Positions 37,601 to 49,631 of a DNA stretch of 64,000 bases are shown in pieces (position 1 is the stretch's first letter; every line of letters begins with the position of its first letter). The position numbers and the translations under genes were made by a program. The stretch spans positions 5,460,021 to 5,524,020 of the forward strand of contig NC_060968.1 in the NCBI RefSeq assembly GCF_910589235.1. Direction: 5' to 3'. Below the pieces are notes generated by a model. That model saw nothing but the letters and a program-made list of their open reading frames with translations, made no database searches and had not been told where the DNA came from. This DNA comes from Vespa crabro (taxonomy: Eukaryota; Arthropoda; Insecta; Hymenoptera; Vespidae).

Positions 37601-37646
<46 letters not shown>
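37601..37646. repeat. (GA)n microsatellite
   Basis: 23 uninterrupted GA units, complementary to the CT tract 325 bp upstream. Confidence 0.95.
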
Positions 37647-37649
<3 letters not shown>

Positions 37650-38062
37650 GAAGATATAGGAGAAACGATCGTATCGACTACTATGCATTTCTACGACGTC
37701 GAAAGAGAAGGTCGTTGCTTTAAAGGCGGAAAGTGAACGATTTATTTAAGACGTGATACGCCTTTCCGGCTTGAAGCCTCGAAGCGGTACTTCCCGTGGG
37801 AGCAAAGAAGGAAGAAAAGGACAGAAAAGTAACGGAGAAGGAAGAGGGAGAAGAACGGAGAAGGTCTCAAATCGTTTTACGAGGGTAGTTTTAAAACGAT
37901 TTTACGAGAGCGGCGCAGAATTTCGAAATAAATTTGCATCAGTTTTACTGCTCCTAATATACATAACTACCGGTGTTTGGCACTGATACCCACGTGTACG
38001 GCGAGCAGCCTAGTCAATGTCGGCGGGGTCTATGCCAGCCAGTAGTAGGATTTTGTAATATG

Positions 38063-38086
38063 CCGTCTTCCGGAAAGAAAAGACGG
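38063..38086. repeat. Short inverted repeat CCGTCTT...AAGACGG
   Basis: A 7-bp perfect stem with a 10-base spacer that itself holds TTCCGGAA. It lies directly before the GC-alternating tract at 38094. Confidence 0.6.
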
Positions 38087-38093
38087 TGTGAAG

Positions 38094-38113
38094 GCGCGCG
38101 CGCGCTTGCGCGC
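38094..38113. repeat. (GC)n alternating tract
   Basis: GCGCGCGCGCGC then TT then GCGCGC. CpG-dense and Z-DNA-prone. Confidence 0.85.
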
Positions 38114-38660
38114 TTCTCTTTATAGGTGCTACGATATGCTAGGTAGATACGTTTATAAACCTTGGACGTTTCATTGTATATTCTAGCGTTTTGAAATTTA
38201 AATGTCAATCTTATCATCTGAAATTGGAAAATATAATACCTACGAACGATGAAATTTTCAATTGCAGGAATAAAATGCTCCATATTCCGTAACAGATTAA
38301 AGAATTTATGAAAGAATTGAATTCGCAATAAATAACTTTTCCCGTAAAGTATGTATGTCGGGATCGGTAGGATTCATTATCTATTTCTTGATTTAATATC
38401 GTAGAGTAGGAATACGATACGGCGTAAACTGCTAGTACCGGAGAATATCGCGTTTTTTTTTTCGTCTTCAATAAGATACTTTATCTCATAATTCAGCGGT
38501 TTTCGATAATATAGGAGTAAGCACGCATAAACGCACGCCGTCTTGTACAGGAAGTACAGTGTGAGAATGAGAAGAGGGCAGTACACGACGGTCGCGTATG
38601 GCACGCATTGCGGTTGTCAGTTCTAGTCAACGTGTAATTTACTATCCGACCTCCGGCTCG

Positions 38661-38684
38661 ATGCAGATGCAGATGCAGATGCAG
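38661..38684. repeat. (GCAGAT)n hexamer repeat
   Basis: Nearly four tandem copies of GATGCA, about 150 bp before the candidate core promoter. Confidence 0.9.
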
Positions 38685-38810
38685 GCACCGGCCTGAGAGA
38701 CAGTACAATTCGAAGAACCGGCTGCCCTCTCGAAGCAACAACGCTTGCCTGCGAGTGGATGATGCTGTAGCAGGACCGAACGCCCGGAATCCGTTAAACC
38801 ACGAGCACGC

Positions 38811-38865
38811 TATAAACCAGCGAAACGCACTCAGTGCGCCGGGCTTGCCAGAAGTTTAGAGATGT
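38811..38865 (+). promoter_or_regulatory. Candidate core promoter with Inr and DPE
   Basis: TCAGT at 38831-38835 matches the arthropod initiator. Taking its A (38833) as +1, the hexamer AGATGT falls exactly at +28 to +33 (38860-38865) and fits the downstream promoter element RGWYVT. A TATAAA lies at 38811, closer than usual. The region is CpG-rich, and a well-placed ATG in CGACCATGA follows at 38931, opening a 63-codon frame of unknown meaning. Confidence 0.33.
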
Positions 38866-40115
38866 CGCGCGCCATTGCGCACTAGAATCGTCCGTCACTC
38901 GGGAACTCTCACGATACTCCTATCTCGACCATGAACGTGCCCTCTCCATCGTTCTACCAGGATCGTTACTATAAGAGAGGGAGAGGGAGAGGAAGAGAAA
39001 CGTTTTCTATCGATCGAACAGATTTGAAACTTTCAAAGTCGACTGTGCTACGTACGATGCCTCTCGATATCTTTGACATTAGAATTTTTCTCTTCTCTAC
39101 GTGGACATCCTTTCGTATCTAAAGTTTAAGAGTCACCGATCCGTACCTACGCTTCTCACCGATTCAGTCGTCCATCCAATCTCTCCATCTCTTTCCCTCT
39201 ATTTCCTCTTACTGGCTGGCCGACTAGTGTGAGCGTGACGCTGTTCGAGTGAAATGTCGTTTACTCTGCGAACCGGTCCCTTACGTTCGTAACCGTTCGT
39301 TACCGTTAGTTCCGCTTGGAATGGCGCTTTCGCAACGCAAACACGTATGTGCAAGGCGCACTGTAGAAAGCAGTAGCCAGCCGGTGAAGCACGGATCGAG
39401 TGCGCGTATTTCGTCTTAGTGAAGGTGTGGCTATTTCGACTTGTACCATTCGTTATCTCCGCCACGAATGGACGAGCATGAAGGTCTCGCGTTTAACTTC
39501 ATGATGGTTGTTTTCTCTTTTTCATGCGCTCGCTATCAAACGATATTGACGTTTGCGAATGCGAATGGCAACCTGTTATCGTTATCTAACTTTATCCTTT
39601 GGACTTTCCTTCTCTTCCCATTCTGTTTTATTTTGAGCGTACTGCGTCAATAATAACATCGTAATGCATTTGCGTTTTCCTTGCAAATACCAGACCACAT
39701 TGCGCGAGTATGTTACATTTTGTTTCAATGGCACGCTAAAACTTCTTTCATATTACACGGAAAATAATTCCTTATCGTCTCGGCCGCGAATCTTGTCGAC
39801 TATTAGAACAAAGTAAAGCTTAAATCCACCTGTGAACTTTCCTCGTGAAAAAAGAAAGACTAAGAAGAATCATAGGACTAACACATAGATATAATGCAAC
39901 TTCCTTGGTCGCTCGATCCGCCACTCTTGCCTGCATACAAAGTGAACTCCACAACGCCTTTACTCTCTTTTCTTTCTTTCTTTCTCCATTTTCTTCTTAC
40001 GCTTTTCCTTTCTCTCTCCGCTCGTAATATTTCCGCCTATTCGTTTCTGTACATTTGCGAGGTCTCCTGGTATATACGCGAGCCCATTTCCCGCGTCCCT
40101 TGAAAGTAATACAGT

Positions 40116-40122
40116 TCTCTCC

Positions 40123-40160
<38 letters not shown>

Positions 40161-40166
40161 CTCTCC
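40116..40166. repeat. (CT)n microsatellite
   Basis: CT tract with CCCT, TTT and CGCT interruptions. Left arm of an inverted CT/GA pair. Confidence 0.95.
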
Positions 40167-40253
40167 TGCCGTGTACAGTTTATTTATTTCAGTATGAATA
40201 CTGAGAGACGGACGGAAATAATGATTTTAATAATACCAGAGCCTTGGAATCGC

Positions 40254-40256
<3 letters not shown>

Positions 40257-40309
<53 letters not shown>
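40257..40309. repeat. (GA)n microsatellite
   Basis: About 25 GA units. Right arm of the inverted pair, 90 bp after the CT tract. Confidence 0.95.
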
Positions 40310-40310
<1 letters not shown>

Positions 40311-41301
40311 AAGGGAAAGAGAAAGGCAAAAGGGAAACAAGGGTGATACATAGCTGAAAAGACGAGTTAGGTTCGTATGTTGAAATTTTAGTGTATCTCG
40401 AGAGAAAAAGTACTCCGAGAGAAATACAGAGAATATGTCGCAGAGAATCCCTTCGATGCTTCCTCTTTATGATAACTTTGTGCATAGTCGTCTTTCGGGA
40501 TTTAGTGAAAAGTAAACTTTGCGTATCCAGGTGAACATATCCACGGTCGATTTTAACCGATATTTATGAATAGGCAAGGACGACTCGTTCTCTTTATGGA
40601 TTCAAAAGTGATGGTTTAGCTGTTAGAGCAAAAGGGTAGGATCGAAGAGGAAGAGAAGTTGCTGGACCATGTCGACTGCTTCCCAAGCAGCCGAAGTGGA
40701 CCTATCGACTCGAAACGAGTGTGCTCGACGTTAAAATCCCGGTCGCTGCTCCCGTTTCTCAGCCCTTTAGCTCTCTCCGTTCTCCCTTTCTCTCTGTTTC
40801 CCTCGCTATGTCCTTCTATCTAGCTCGTTTGTTTGTATTGGACGTAAACGATGCAATGGGTGGACACGGTCCGGCAAATCCGAAATCCCCTTTTTCTCGA
40901 TATAAAACCTTGCCCCTTTTTTCGGCTCCCAATCCTCTAGCCGAGTACGACTTCACGCCGGTACTCTACTCTCTATGAGAATAGGAAGCAACGGAAGTGT
41001 ATAGACGGTATATCTGAAAAAGTCGAATCGTAACAAACGCGATCGATTTGCACTATTCGAATTCCCAGAAAATAAAGCGGAAAAGCGGTATACGATGGAA
41101 TTCGATTTCGAGACTCGAAACGAATTCTACTACTTTGATTCCGCTTAATTCCTCTCAGGTATACTCCGCAAAGTGATGGAGGTGGGAGATCGATGTTGTA
41201 GATTTCATTCGATAGAGGCTTTGTCTCGTCGAATGGCTATTCTCGAAAAAAAACGAATCGGTTTCCTATCTTCCTATTTAGATCTATTATTTTCCCATTT
41301 G

Positions 41302-41302
<1 letters not shown>

Positions 41303-41351
<49 letters not shown>
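41303..41351. repeat. (AT)n microsatellite, long
   Basis: About 24 uninterrupted TA units, 140 bp before the candidate exon at 41492. Confidence 0.95.
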
Positions 41352-41353
<2 letters not shown>

Positions 41354-41491
41354 CGTTTTATCAACATTAATGCGTGGTATCCAGTGATGTTTTCTTTTAT
41401 GCACAATTTTTTAGATGTTGATTACAGGCGATATTGAGGTACGGAGTGGTTGGCGATTTCAATGGGGAGTGACAACCTTATTCTGTTTCAG

Positions 41492-41637
41492 GGTGTGACG
41501 GGCGACCGGCTGGCCGGGGGCGCCGCACACCTCCTCCATCTCTTCTTCTTCTTGCCACGTCCACAACACACAATGTAACAACAACTACCACTACTAGAGT
41601 CGTCCGCGCGAACCACGTTCTCAATGTACTCGATGTG
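41492..41637 (+). other. Candidate internal exon in a GC-rich island
   Basis: The acceptor CTTATTCTGTTTCAG ends at 41491 and a consensus donor GTACGT starts at 41638. The segment is 146 bp and open in phase 2 for 48 codons, beginning CDGRPAGRGRRTPPP and ending RVVRANHVLNVLDV. The same frame stays open to 41778. Its first 40 bp are far richer in G+C and CpG than the flanking AT-rich DNA. An alternative frame gives a short terminal exon ending in TAA at 41577. No family recognised. Confidence 0.27.
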
Positions 41638-42369
41638 GTACGTCACCATACCCCTACTCGGTGTCTCTCTGAAGATATGTCATCCTTATTAAATGTTGGA
41701 CTGTATCACTTTTACGTTTTCACGTGTTTCACAATTAGTGTTCCTCGATGTTTTAATCTTGAAAACTTGATGTTATAACATTGCAAGAGAATCTTGCGAG
41801 ATAACAAAGGAAAACGTTAACCGAAGAATGCTTATGTCTTGAGGCGACGAAATAATAGAATTCTGATATGTTACCTAATGATGTATATCATCGTCGTTCG
41901 AATCGACGTTGCATTCTTCGCGTTCGTTACTGTATTTATTACGTTATTTCATATTTTGCATTTGGTACTTATACATATATGTACATATGTACACATATAT
42001 GTATACGTACGTCGTTGGATATATTATGTCTTCGGTGTTCGCTGAGCTCCGTTACAATGTGACTTGTGGTTGGTTTAGTTTCATTGGTTTATCAGTGTTC
42101 GATGTTGGCTGCAATTGTTGGTTGTTAGGTGTTTAGTGGTCACTCTGTGTTGGTGCTCACCCTAACCGACTCGTCCCAGTATCCGCAACTCCGACGTTCC
42201 ACGTTCCCCCACGAGTCCTCGAACTTGATGTTAGAAATACAGTATGAAGCTCATTTCGTGTTGCGAGTTACGCTTCTCTTCGTATTTGGAACTGTCGATA
42301 CATAATTGAGTCCTGTATGAGAATGGCAGGGTGTCGTGAAAATCGTCAATTCTCAGCATGCTGTTGATC

Positions 42370-42393
42370 AAAACTATATATATATATAGTTTT
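42370..42393. repeat. Perfect 24-bp palindrome
   Basis: AAAAC, then TATA units, then GTTTT: the block equals its own reverse complement over 24 bases. It could extrude as a cruciform. Confidence 0.85.
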
Positions 42394-43405
42394 ATGTGTG
42401 TGTATAGCGAATTCCCAACAAGGCACGCATGATTGGAAATCGCTATATAAACCAATAAGTTTCAATCAAAACGAAGCTTATCTTTAAACTTTGTCCTTTT
42501 TCTCGTTTCATGAAAAGGGACATTAAAAAAATAAGGAAAATTGATCGGACGACAATTTAATTGATCAATTAATGATCAAATCCTATGGTAATTGTATTAC
42601 GCAGATTAGGTTACGCAGTATAAAAAGTAAACATTTGGTACGAACAATTTGTCCTGACAAAAAATACATTCGGTAGGTTATTTGCGAAAGAAGAGAAACC
42701 TTTGGTGTCGGTGTACTGGTCGACACGATCAAACTCGTTTCAGCAAATAATTGCATTACCGCGCGTAAATGCGGAGCATCGAATATTTCTTTAAATTAGT
42801 GATGGTAATTAGGCTGAGAGAGTAAAAAAACGAGTCGACGCTGTGCTTTCCCTCACTCCTTCTTTAATGGAGCAGGAAAGCGGTAGCAAACAGAAATCGT
42901 GGAACGGGTTAATCTGTGGTCGAAACGCTTGAATTCTTGATGAGTAGCAAAAGAGCGTCAAGCTCGACTGGTCGCGCGAGGATATAGTTTTAAAAGCAAT
43001 TTAAACGTTTACAGAGATCGAGAGAAACAAAGATAGGAGATGTGTGAGTGTTCGAAGGAAATTTTATGCGACGTCACGCACACTTCGTATGCAGAAAAAG
43101 TCTCTGTAAATGAAAGAAAAATTGGTCGTTTCGGTCGAACCTCGAATCGTCCGGAATAAACGGTCTAGAAAGATTTTCTGACAAGCGATGTACACGGAAA
43201 GGAAGGTGTCGGAGAAGGAAGGGACTCGAGCCATTTATTCCCTGGCACGAATCTTTTGCAGTTTTATCTCTCGTACGAAATCCGTACGCGGAATGGAATC
43301 CGCAAAAAGCGACTCGATTCCAGGCTCGTCCGAGCGATATTAAAAAGTAATTGGATTTCGATGTGGATAGTTGCTGCTACCGATGCATTGGTTCAGCTAG
43401 GCCAG

Positions 43406-43410
<5 letters not shown>

Positions 43411-43479
<69 letters not shown>

Positions 43480-43488
43480 TAGAGAGGA
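43411..43488. repeat. (GA)n microsatellite, long
   Basis: More than 30 AG units, then AAAGAGATAGAGAGG. The longest GA tract in the window. Confidence 0.95.
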
Positions 43489-43824
43489 AGGGAGTATCGA
43501 ATCAGCTCGAGAAAACGGCTGGTAGGAGGGCTGCTCACGTTACATTCGCGAAACGGAATAATGGACAGTCGTTAAATTTAATTGGCACATAATTATCGGT
43601 AGAGCGGGCAGCAGGCAGGTAGTTGCGCGCCACCAATCGTCGCAATCCCATTGCCCCAGCTTTAATATCGGAGGAAAGTTCAAATGCAAAGGGACGTCGG
43701 TATACGTATATGTGTATATACATATACATATGTTTCTAGGTAGGTCCACATGTTTCACTGTGGCAGGGCCCATGCTCTGTGGTTTGTACCGGTCTAACGA
43801 GTCTGGAATCGACCTATGTTGGAC

Positions 43825-43835
43825 GGGGGGGGGGG
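43825..43835. repeat. Run of 11 G
   Basis: Homopolymer G run in TTGGAC(G)11AGGTG. No gene context. Confidence 0.9.
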
Positions 43836-44533
43836 AGGTGCCTCGTCGTCCGATTCTCTCCACTTTCCTTTTTCTCTCTTCCTCTTGCCATGACTGTTGC
43901 CACCGCCACCTAGTAGAACTACTCGTATATCCGAGAGCTTTCGTGCCTATTTCGAATCACAGCGTAGGGCGTAATTGAATCGATTGCTTTAGCCGGAACA
44001 CATAACTTATACCTACTCGATATTTCATGGAATGCATGCCAAGTGAACTCTTTCAGTTTCAAAACGGAAGATTGTTCTCTTTGTTTCATATTTAGCTACT
44101 TTATTAAAATTATTTTATTAAAAATCGATCGGTCTTTCAAGTGATCGTCGAAGAAAAAGATTCTGTGAATGATTTAGTACGATCGAATGTGGTAAGGTAG
44201 AAGAGATAAAAAAAGACACGAACAGGTATTAAAATTGAAAAAGGACGTTCGTCTGTGGACATTGTATGAAGACGGAATCTGTCTCACGAAGAGAGATGTC
44301 TTCACGGTGGAAGCGCAGCGTGCTCGACCATGAAATGGGAACAGGATACGTTAGACTCGGTGTAATTAAAAGCCGTAAATATGAGCTTGCTCGAGCAAAT
44401 TAATTTATGAATCAATTACGCGAGGGTAGAGCCGCGTTTAGATATCGCTACCGGCCAGCAGCACGACCGAGAAGCGAGCTTACGTATCTACCTACGTACA
44501 AGTCGCGCGCTTGCGTGCGATGAAATCGTTTCT

Positions 44534-44534
44534 C

Positions 44535-44569
<35 letters not shown>

Positions 44570-44575
44570 ATGTGT
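44534..44575. repeat. (GT)n microsatellite
   Basis: About 13 TG units then GGGTGGGTGTATGTGTG. Confidence 0.93.
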
Positions 44576-44780
44576 GAGAGAGAAAGATAGAGAATGAACG
44601 CTGGTGGCTCCGGACGATGTTAGTAGATCCTTTATCGGATCGTTCCAATAAATAAGCCAATCGAGATACCATCTTTCATTTCGATAATTATTATTCGAGA
44701 ATGGTGTTAATTAATTAAAGACAAGAGTAGACGATATCGCGCGTAACCGAATGGAGTGCTCGAGCTCGCTAGACGAGCGA

Positions 44781-44802
44781 GTGTACGAGCGAGCGCGTAC
44801 AC
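44781..44802. repeat. GTGTAC...GTACAC inverted repeat in CGAGCGAG-rich DNA
   Basis: A 6-bp stem with a 10-base CpG-rich loop. CGAGC/GAGCGAG words recur through 44761-44800. Confidence 0.5.
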
Positions 44803-44986
44803 GAAACACGCATACATGAGTCACGATCGCACCAGGTGATAACTCCTCGAGCTCTCTGGCTAATTACCGGATGAAAGAGCTATCTAGCGACTGTCGTCAA
44901 AGCACTACCGAGAGAGCCAGTAAATATATCTACCATCCCATTGTTGAAATGATAGTAGTTTCATGTATCATTAATGATTTACTTTA

Positions 44987-45004
44987 TTTTTTTTTTTTTT
45001 TTTT
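44987..45004. repeat. Poly-T run
   Basis: About 18 T in an AT-rich stretch. Confidence 0.9.
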
Positions 45005-46624
45005 ATATTTAACGATATTGTTCAATTTTTTTTTTATTTTTCCTACGCCTTCATTGATCGTACAAAACCTTTTTTACGAAAATATCCGCATATTCTTTCA
45101 AAAGGAAAACTTCCTTATCTCTATTGACATTCTCCCTCCTAGTTTTTGGCGATTCTTTCTAAAAGCCGCGAGACTAGGGTCACAAAATTTTCATCTCGAA
45201 CAAGACTCAGGATCACGTATTCGAAGTGATTCGGCCTCGAGCCAGCAGACGAAAAAGTCCTCATAATTTATTAATTTAACGCGTGCCTTTTCGAGTCAGA
45301 ATCGTATCTGGGTGAGAGTCTATTGGCAGTGTTCCCAGGCGACAAGAAAAAGGAACGATACAGCGACTTTTTCTCGCTCGTTTCACTATGAAGTCGTCAA
45401 AGCTTTTCTCTATATTCTCCCAGGACGTAGCAAACAAATAAATAAAGGAAGAACTAGCGAGATATGATGAAGAAGTGCCACTGAATATTTGATCGCTCCG
45501 TGAGGCGTTACGCGTTAACCCTGTTCTTACTCTTTTGCGCGCTAGCTTTTCCTCCGTCGGGCAACTGCTGTACGTATAAAGCTCGGCTAAATAAGAATAT
45601 TAATTATCATCTAAGAATCGGATGAGATGAGAGGAAAAAAACACAAGTGTACCATTTACATAATGAAGATTTATCAAAAGGAAAAAACTCGTTTAGTCGA
45701 GACGAACGATTCCGATAAATTAAAACAATTAATTCTTGTAGAAACTCTTAGTAATCGCAGAAAGAATCGAAATTAATAGATAAGTAAGGAACGAGCTTCT
45801 CAAATAATTCGATGCAGTTGCAGCGTCTCGAAACGACGTATACGAGGTTGCTTGCACCGCATTGAATCCCCCGATGTAAATAGACTCGATAACGGATACA
45901 TCGTTGCCGCACGACAGAAATTCAATAGTCGATAGATATTCGAGGAATATACCCCACTAGCACGTGACGCCCAACGGTGAGCACGGGGATACAAGAAAAG
46001 GAAGTTTGGAGGACTGAAGAAGCCTCGTGGAGAGGGAAGTAGAAAAGGAAGAGAGGAAAAGGGTCTCTGGATTGACTGAGAGAGCGAGTTGGTGGCTGTC
46101 GTACTTGAGCGTGCTGCACGAGCGCCGTTTCTATTCGATTTAGGTTCCCACCTCTCCATCCTATACCACCCTTTCTTCAGCGTATATTCCCTCCAAGATT
46201 TGATTTACGTGTAAAATATTCACCTTAGCCGAGCTTTCGTTAGAGTTTCGAACTTAGAGAAGAGACTCCAATGTGTTTCAAGGAGATTAAGTAAAAAGAA
46301 TAGAAATCGACAGTCATTCTTTTCGTGAAGAAATAAACGAGTTGGCTTTTCAACGCTAACGAGGCCGATCAAGGAACAACGAAAAAATTACAGATATCCG
46401 ATTACTTCATTGTTGATAAATTCTAGGAAAGAAGATTAATAATACAGGAATATGTGAGTTTCGAGTTAATTATCGACAGCGAGATACGCTCGTCGACGCT
46501 CTGTTTAGGACGTGTTTGATAAGGGAATTTTAACATCTTACTCTTCCATTGCTCCTGTGCTTATATTGGGGGAGCGCAGGTATCGTGCGCTCTTTAATAC
46601 ACCCACACTCAGACGCACATACAC

Positions 46625-46655
46625 AGAGAGAGAGAGAGAGAGAGATAGAGAGAGG
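46625..46655. repeat. (GA)n microsatellite
   Basis: AG tract with one ATAG interruption. Confidence 0.92.
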
Positions 46656-49000
46656 AATAGGACACACAAGTCTATGGTTGGGACTGTGCTGCATCCTCTG
46701 TACAATGACTATGCTCGCACCACTTCGACGCTTCTTCCTTCACCCCTCAGCCACCTTCTCACTCCACGAACGCCACTATTGTGCCGCACCTCCACTTTCG
46801 CCAACATTAAGCCCTTCGAGAAATACATTCGGCCTCCTAGCGCGCGATTTCAGCACGCCCAGCGGGGTTCGGGGAACGACGAACGGCTGAAGGGAGCTTC
46901 AAGGGATAGAACCGAGAAGGGATAGGGCGAGAGAAAGGACGGCGGTGTACTCGTGGGATGGCGAGTTGGAGAGAAATGCCCAGGGAAAGATGTGTATGCT
47001 GAGATACTTAGCGCAAGCCGTTACTTTGCCGGTACAGTCGGCGTACCAAGTTACATTCGTCGGCTATGACTGCTACTCTTAGAGAATCGAGTCTGGTCAA
47101 AGCCATTTCAATAAAACTGCTGATTGTACCGATTTATCTTCGCTTTTTTTTCTTCTCTTTGTCTTTTTCTTTTATCGATCCCATATCTTTTGAATGATGC
47201 TTTATGCTCATTTAATCGTACTTTCATTCCTTACTCGTACTTGGTTAGATTCTTATACGTACAATATTTTCTGTACAATACTATTTGGTTTTTCGTTACG
47301 CAAAATCGTCCTATAAATCTCAAAGCGTATTATTACCTTGACAAATCGTATTCATATCTCAGATTTGTGCATTCGATATTCCTTTTTCTTCCCTTTAATC
47401 ATTCCATGTTCTATAGTGCCGAAAGATTGTTCACTTTTGCGGGTCATTAAAGTTAACGTTTAACGTCAGCAGGAGTCTTTGAAAAGTTGCCGAAATCTAG
47501 AAAGGGGTTGTTGCTGTTCGGCTTGCGAAGTCTTCCGTCCGAACTTATCCGCGACGGTAAAAATGTGGACTGGTGAGCGAGGCAAACGGGTAGAAGAAGA
47601 TTACGCACAAACGTGGGCCAAGCAATATGTTCCACGGTAAGACCGTTATCTCGCCCTATTGGTTTCGAAGGACCGAAGCTAGAAGCTCCTCCTCTCTATT
47701 CCATTTATTCCGTATACATAATACATCGGTTCGCGAGCAAACGGACCTGTTCGTAGCTCTACGGATAGGTATTCTTATTTTTTCACTCGATTTAACTGTC
47801 GAAAAGAAGGATTTCTTACTTGCTCGGGACCATTTAGAGACGTATGGAAATTCATCTAGTTCGAAGAGATTTCTAAATGCGACCAGAGTCATGTGTTCCC
47901 GACTATTTTCATTTAGTTTTATGATCTTTTATTTATTGTCGTTAGGGTATTCCCGTGGAATCCTACCAATAGAACGAAATCGAAAGAAAGAAATGGTGAA
48001 TCTTCGAAATATCTCTTACATATTTTCTACATTTAATCTACCATATTGTAAATTCCGTGTCAAGAAAGTTTATAGGTACTGCATTTAGCCTTCTTTCATG
48101 AAAAAAATAGCGTGCATCTTTTGACCAGACGGATTCGAGCAGAAAGAGGTTGCCTTTCACTCTTCCCCTTTTTTATTATGAAGGCATCCACGTCTGTCTC
48201 TTTCTTTCTCGCACCTTTTCCCTATCCGTTTTCAATTTCTCTCTTTCTATCCTCGGGACAACTATGAGTACCGCGTTGCACCTTTGACAGACATAATACG
48301 CATTTGAATCGGGTACGTATGAATATGAATGGAATTCCTCAACGTGGGATAAGAAAGAGCGTGGGTAACTCGATGAAATTCACAGTCCCGTAGAGAGATG
48401 CTCTGGAGAATCCCGTCTTCCCCATTCTGCCTCGTCGCGTTCCCCTTTCGCTTATCCATCGAATAAGTATAGCGATAATACACGTGGTGGATATTTGATT
48501 CCTGTAGCGGGACGAAACGTTTTTGATCGTCGTTTAAAATCACCGGATAAATCGACTAATGGCTTCTTCGCTGACGAACAAATGCTCTCGAAACATATTG
48601 ACTATAGTATTATATATCTATAGTGCATTATTTCGAGTATGTATAATACGAATGTATAAATGTCTTTGTCCTTTTGTCTGTCTAATGGATTTGCGATCGC
48701 ATGAAATGAAATATTCAACATACGCGACGCGAGAACTATATTTTTATTAATAATATCATCGAAACTATCACGCCACCGAGTTCAGTAAATTTTACTTCAA
48801 ATTGATCGTTCCTTCCAATATTCATGTAGCTTACGTCATCGATCGTAAAGTGATAACGTTCGACCGACACAAATTTCCGTATCGCGCTCGTATGAACGCG
48901 AATGGAATCGCGACTTCAGCAAGTGGGTTAATTCGGCAAAATTCACGATTTCGCGATTTGTCGATAGGAGCCAAGGCTTTTGTACGTACGTGTGAGGTGA

Positions 49001-49035
49001 GCGCGTGCACGCGTACATGTGCACGTGTGTGTACG
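49001..49035. repeat. 35-bp strictly alternating purine-pyrimidine tract
   Basis: The stretch beginning GCGCGTGCACGCGTACATG alternates purine and pyrimidine without a break although it is not a simple repeat. It is Z-DNA-prone. Confidence 0.85.
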
Positions 49036-49081
49036 AATGATTCTAGGCGTGCCTTCTGTTATACGTATGTACGTACTTTCC

Positions 49082-49134
49082 TATGTATGTATGTATGTAT
49101 GTATGCATGTATGTATGTATGTATGTATGTACGT
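49082..49134. repeat. (TATG)n tetranucleotide repeat
   Basis: About twelve TATG units with one TATGCATG interruption, ending in TACGTACATG. Confidence 0.95.
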
Positions 49135-49470
49135 ACATGCGAGCTCGCGTTATTATACCGATAATGCATGCAATGGAACATAATCCTCGTCGTGGAAACG
49201 TTCGACGAAAGCGCCTCGATTTCGGCATGGTGAGAATTACGCGAGCATCAGCGCGCAGCTTGGCGGGGAGTTTTCGCTGGGATGCTCGCACGTATTACGT
49301 ACGCATATGTGATACATAGAGTCCTCATATAGATGAGAATCCTCGTGAATGGCTCGACCGGCGCCGTTATGCCGCCACGAATGCAACGCCGTAATTACTT
49401 TATACGTTTATGGCGATGGCCCTTTCGTCGGGTCCCTTTTGTCGGTGCACCCTATGATTTATCGTGCTAA

Positions 49471-49631
49471 CTCTCTCTCCCTCTCCCTCTCCCCCCCCCC
49501 TCTCTCTCTCTCTCTCTTTCTCTCCTTCTCTCTTTCTCTCTATCTCTATCTATCTATATATCTATATCTATCCATCTATCTATCTATCTATCTATCTATC
49601 TATATGTCCTAACTATCTGTCTATCTATCTC
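49471..49631. repeat. Compound repeat: (CT)n, C10, (CT)n, (TATC)n
   Basis: CT units, ten C, CT units, then TATC/TCTA tetramers. Over 150 bp without unique sequence. Confidence 0.95.

Larger units (their letters stand above)
36232..41491. other. Non-coding stretch downstream of the yellow-family gene
   Basis: Holds inverted CT/GA pairs at 37.2-37.6 and 40.1-40.3 kb, the GC-alternating tract, the hexamer repeat and the candidate Inr/DPE promoter. No coding sequence recognised. Confidence 0.6.
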
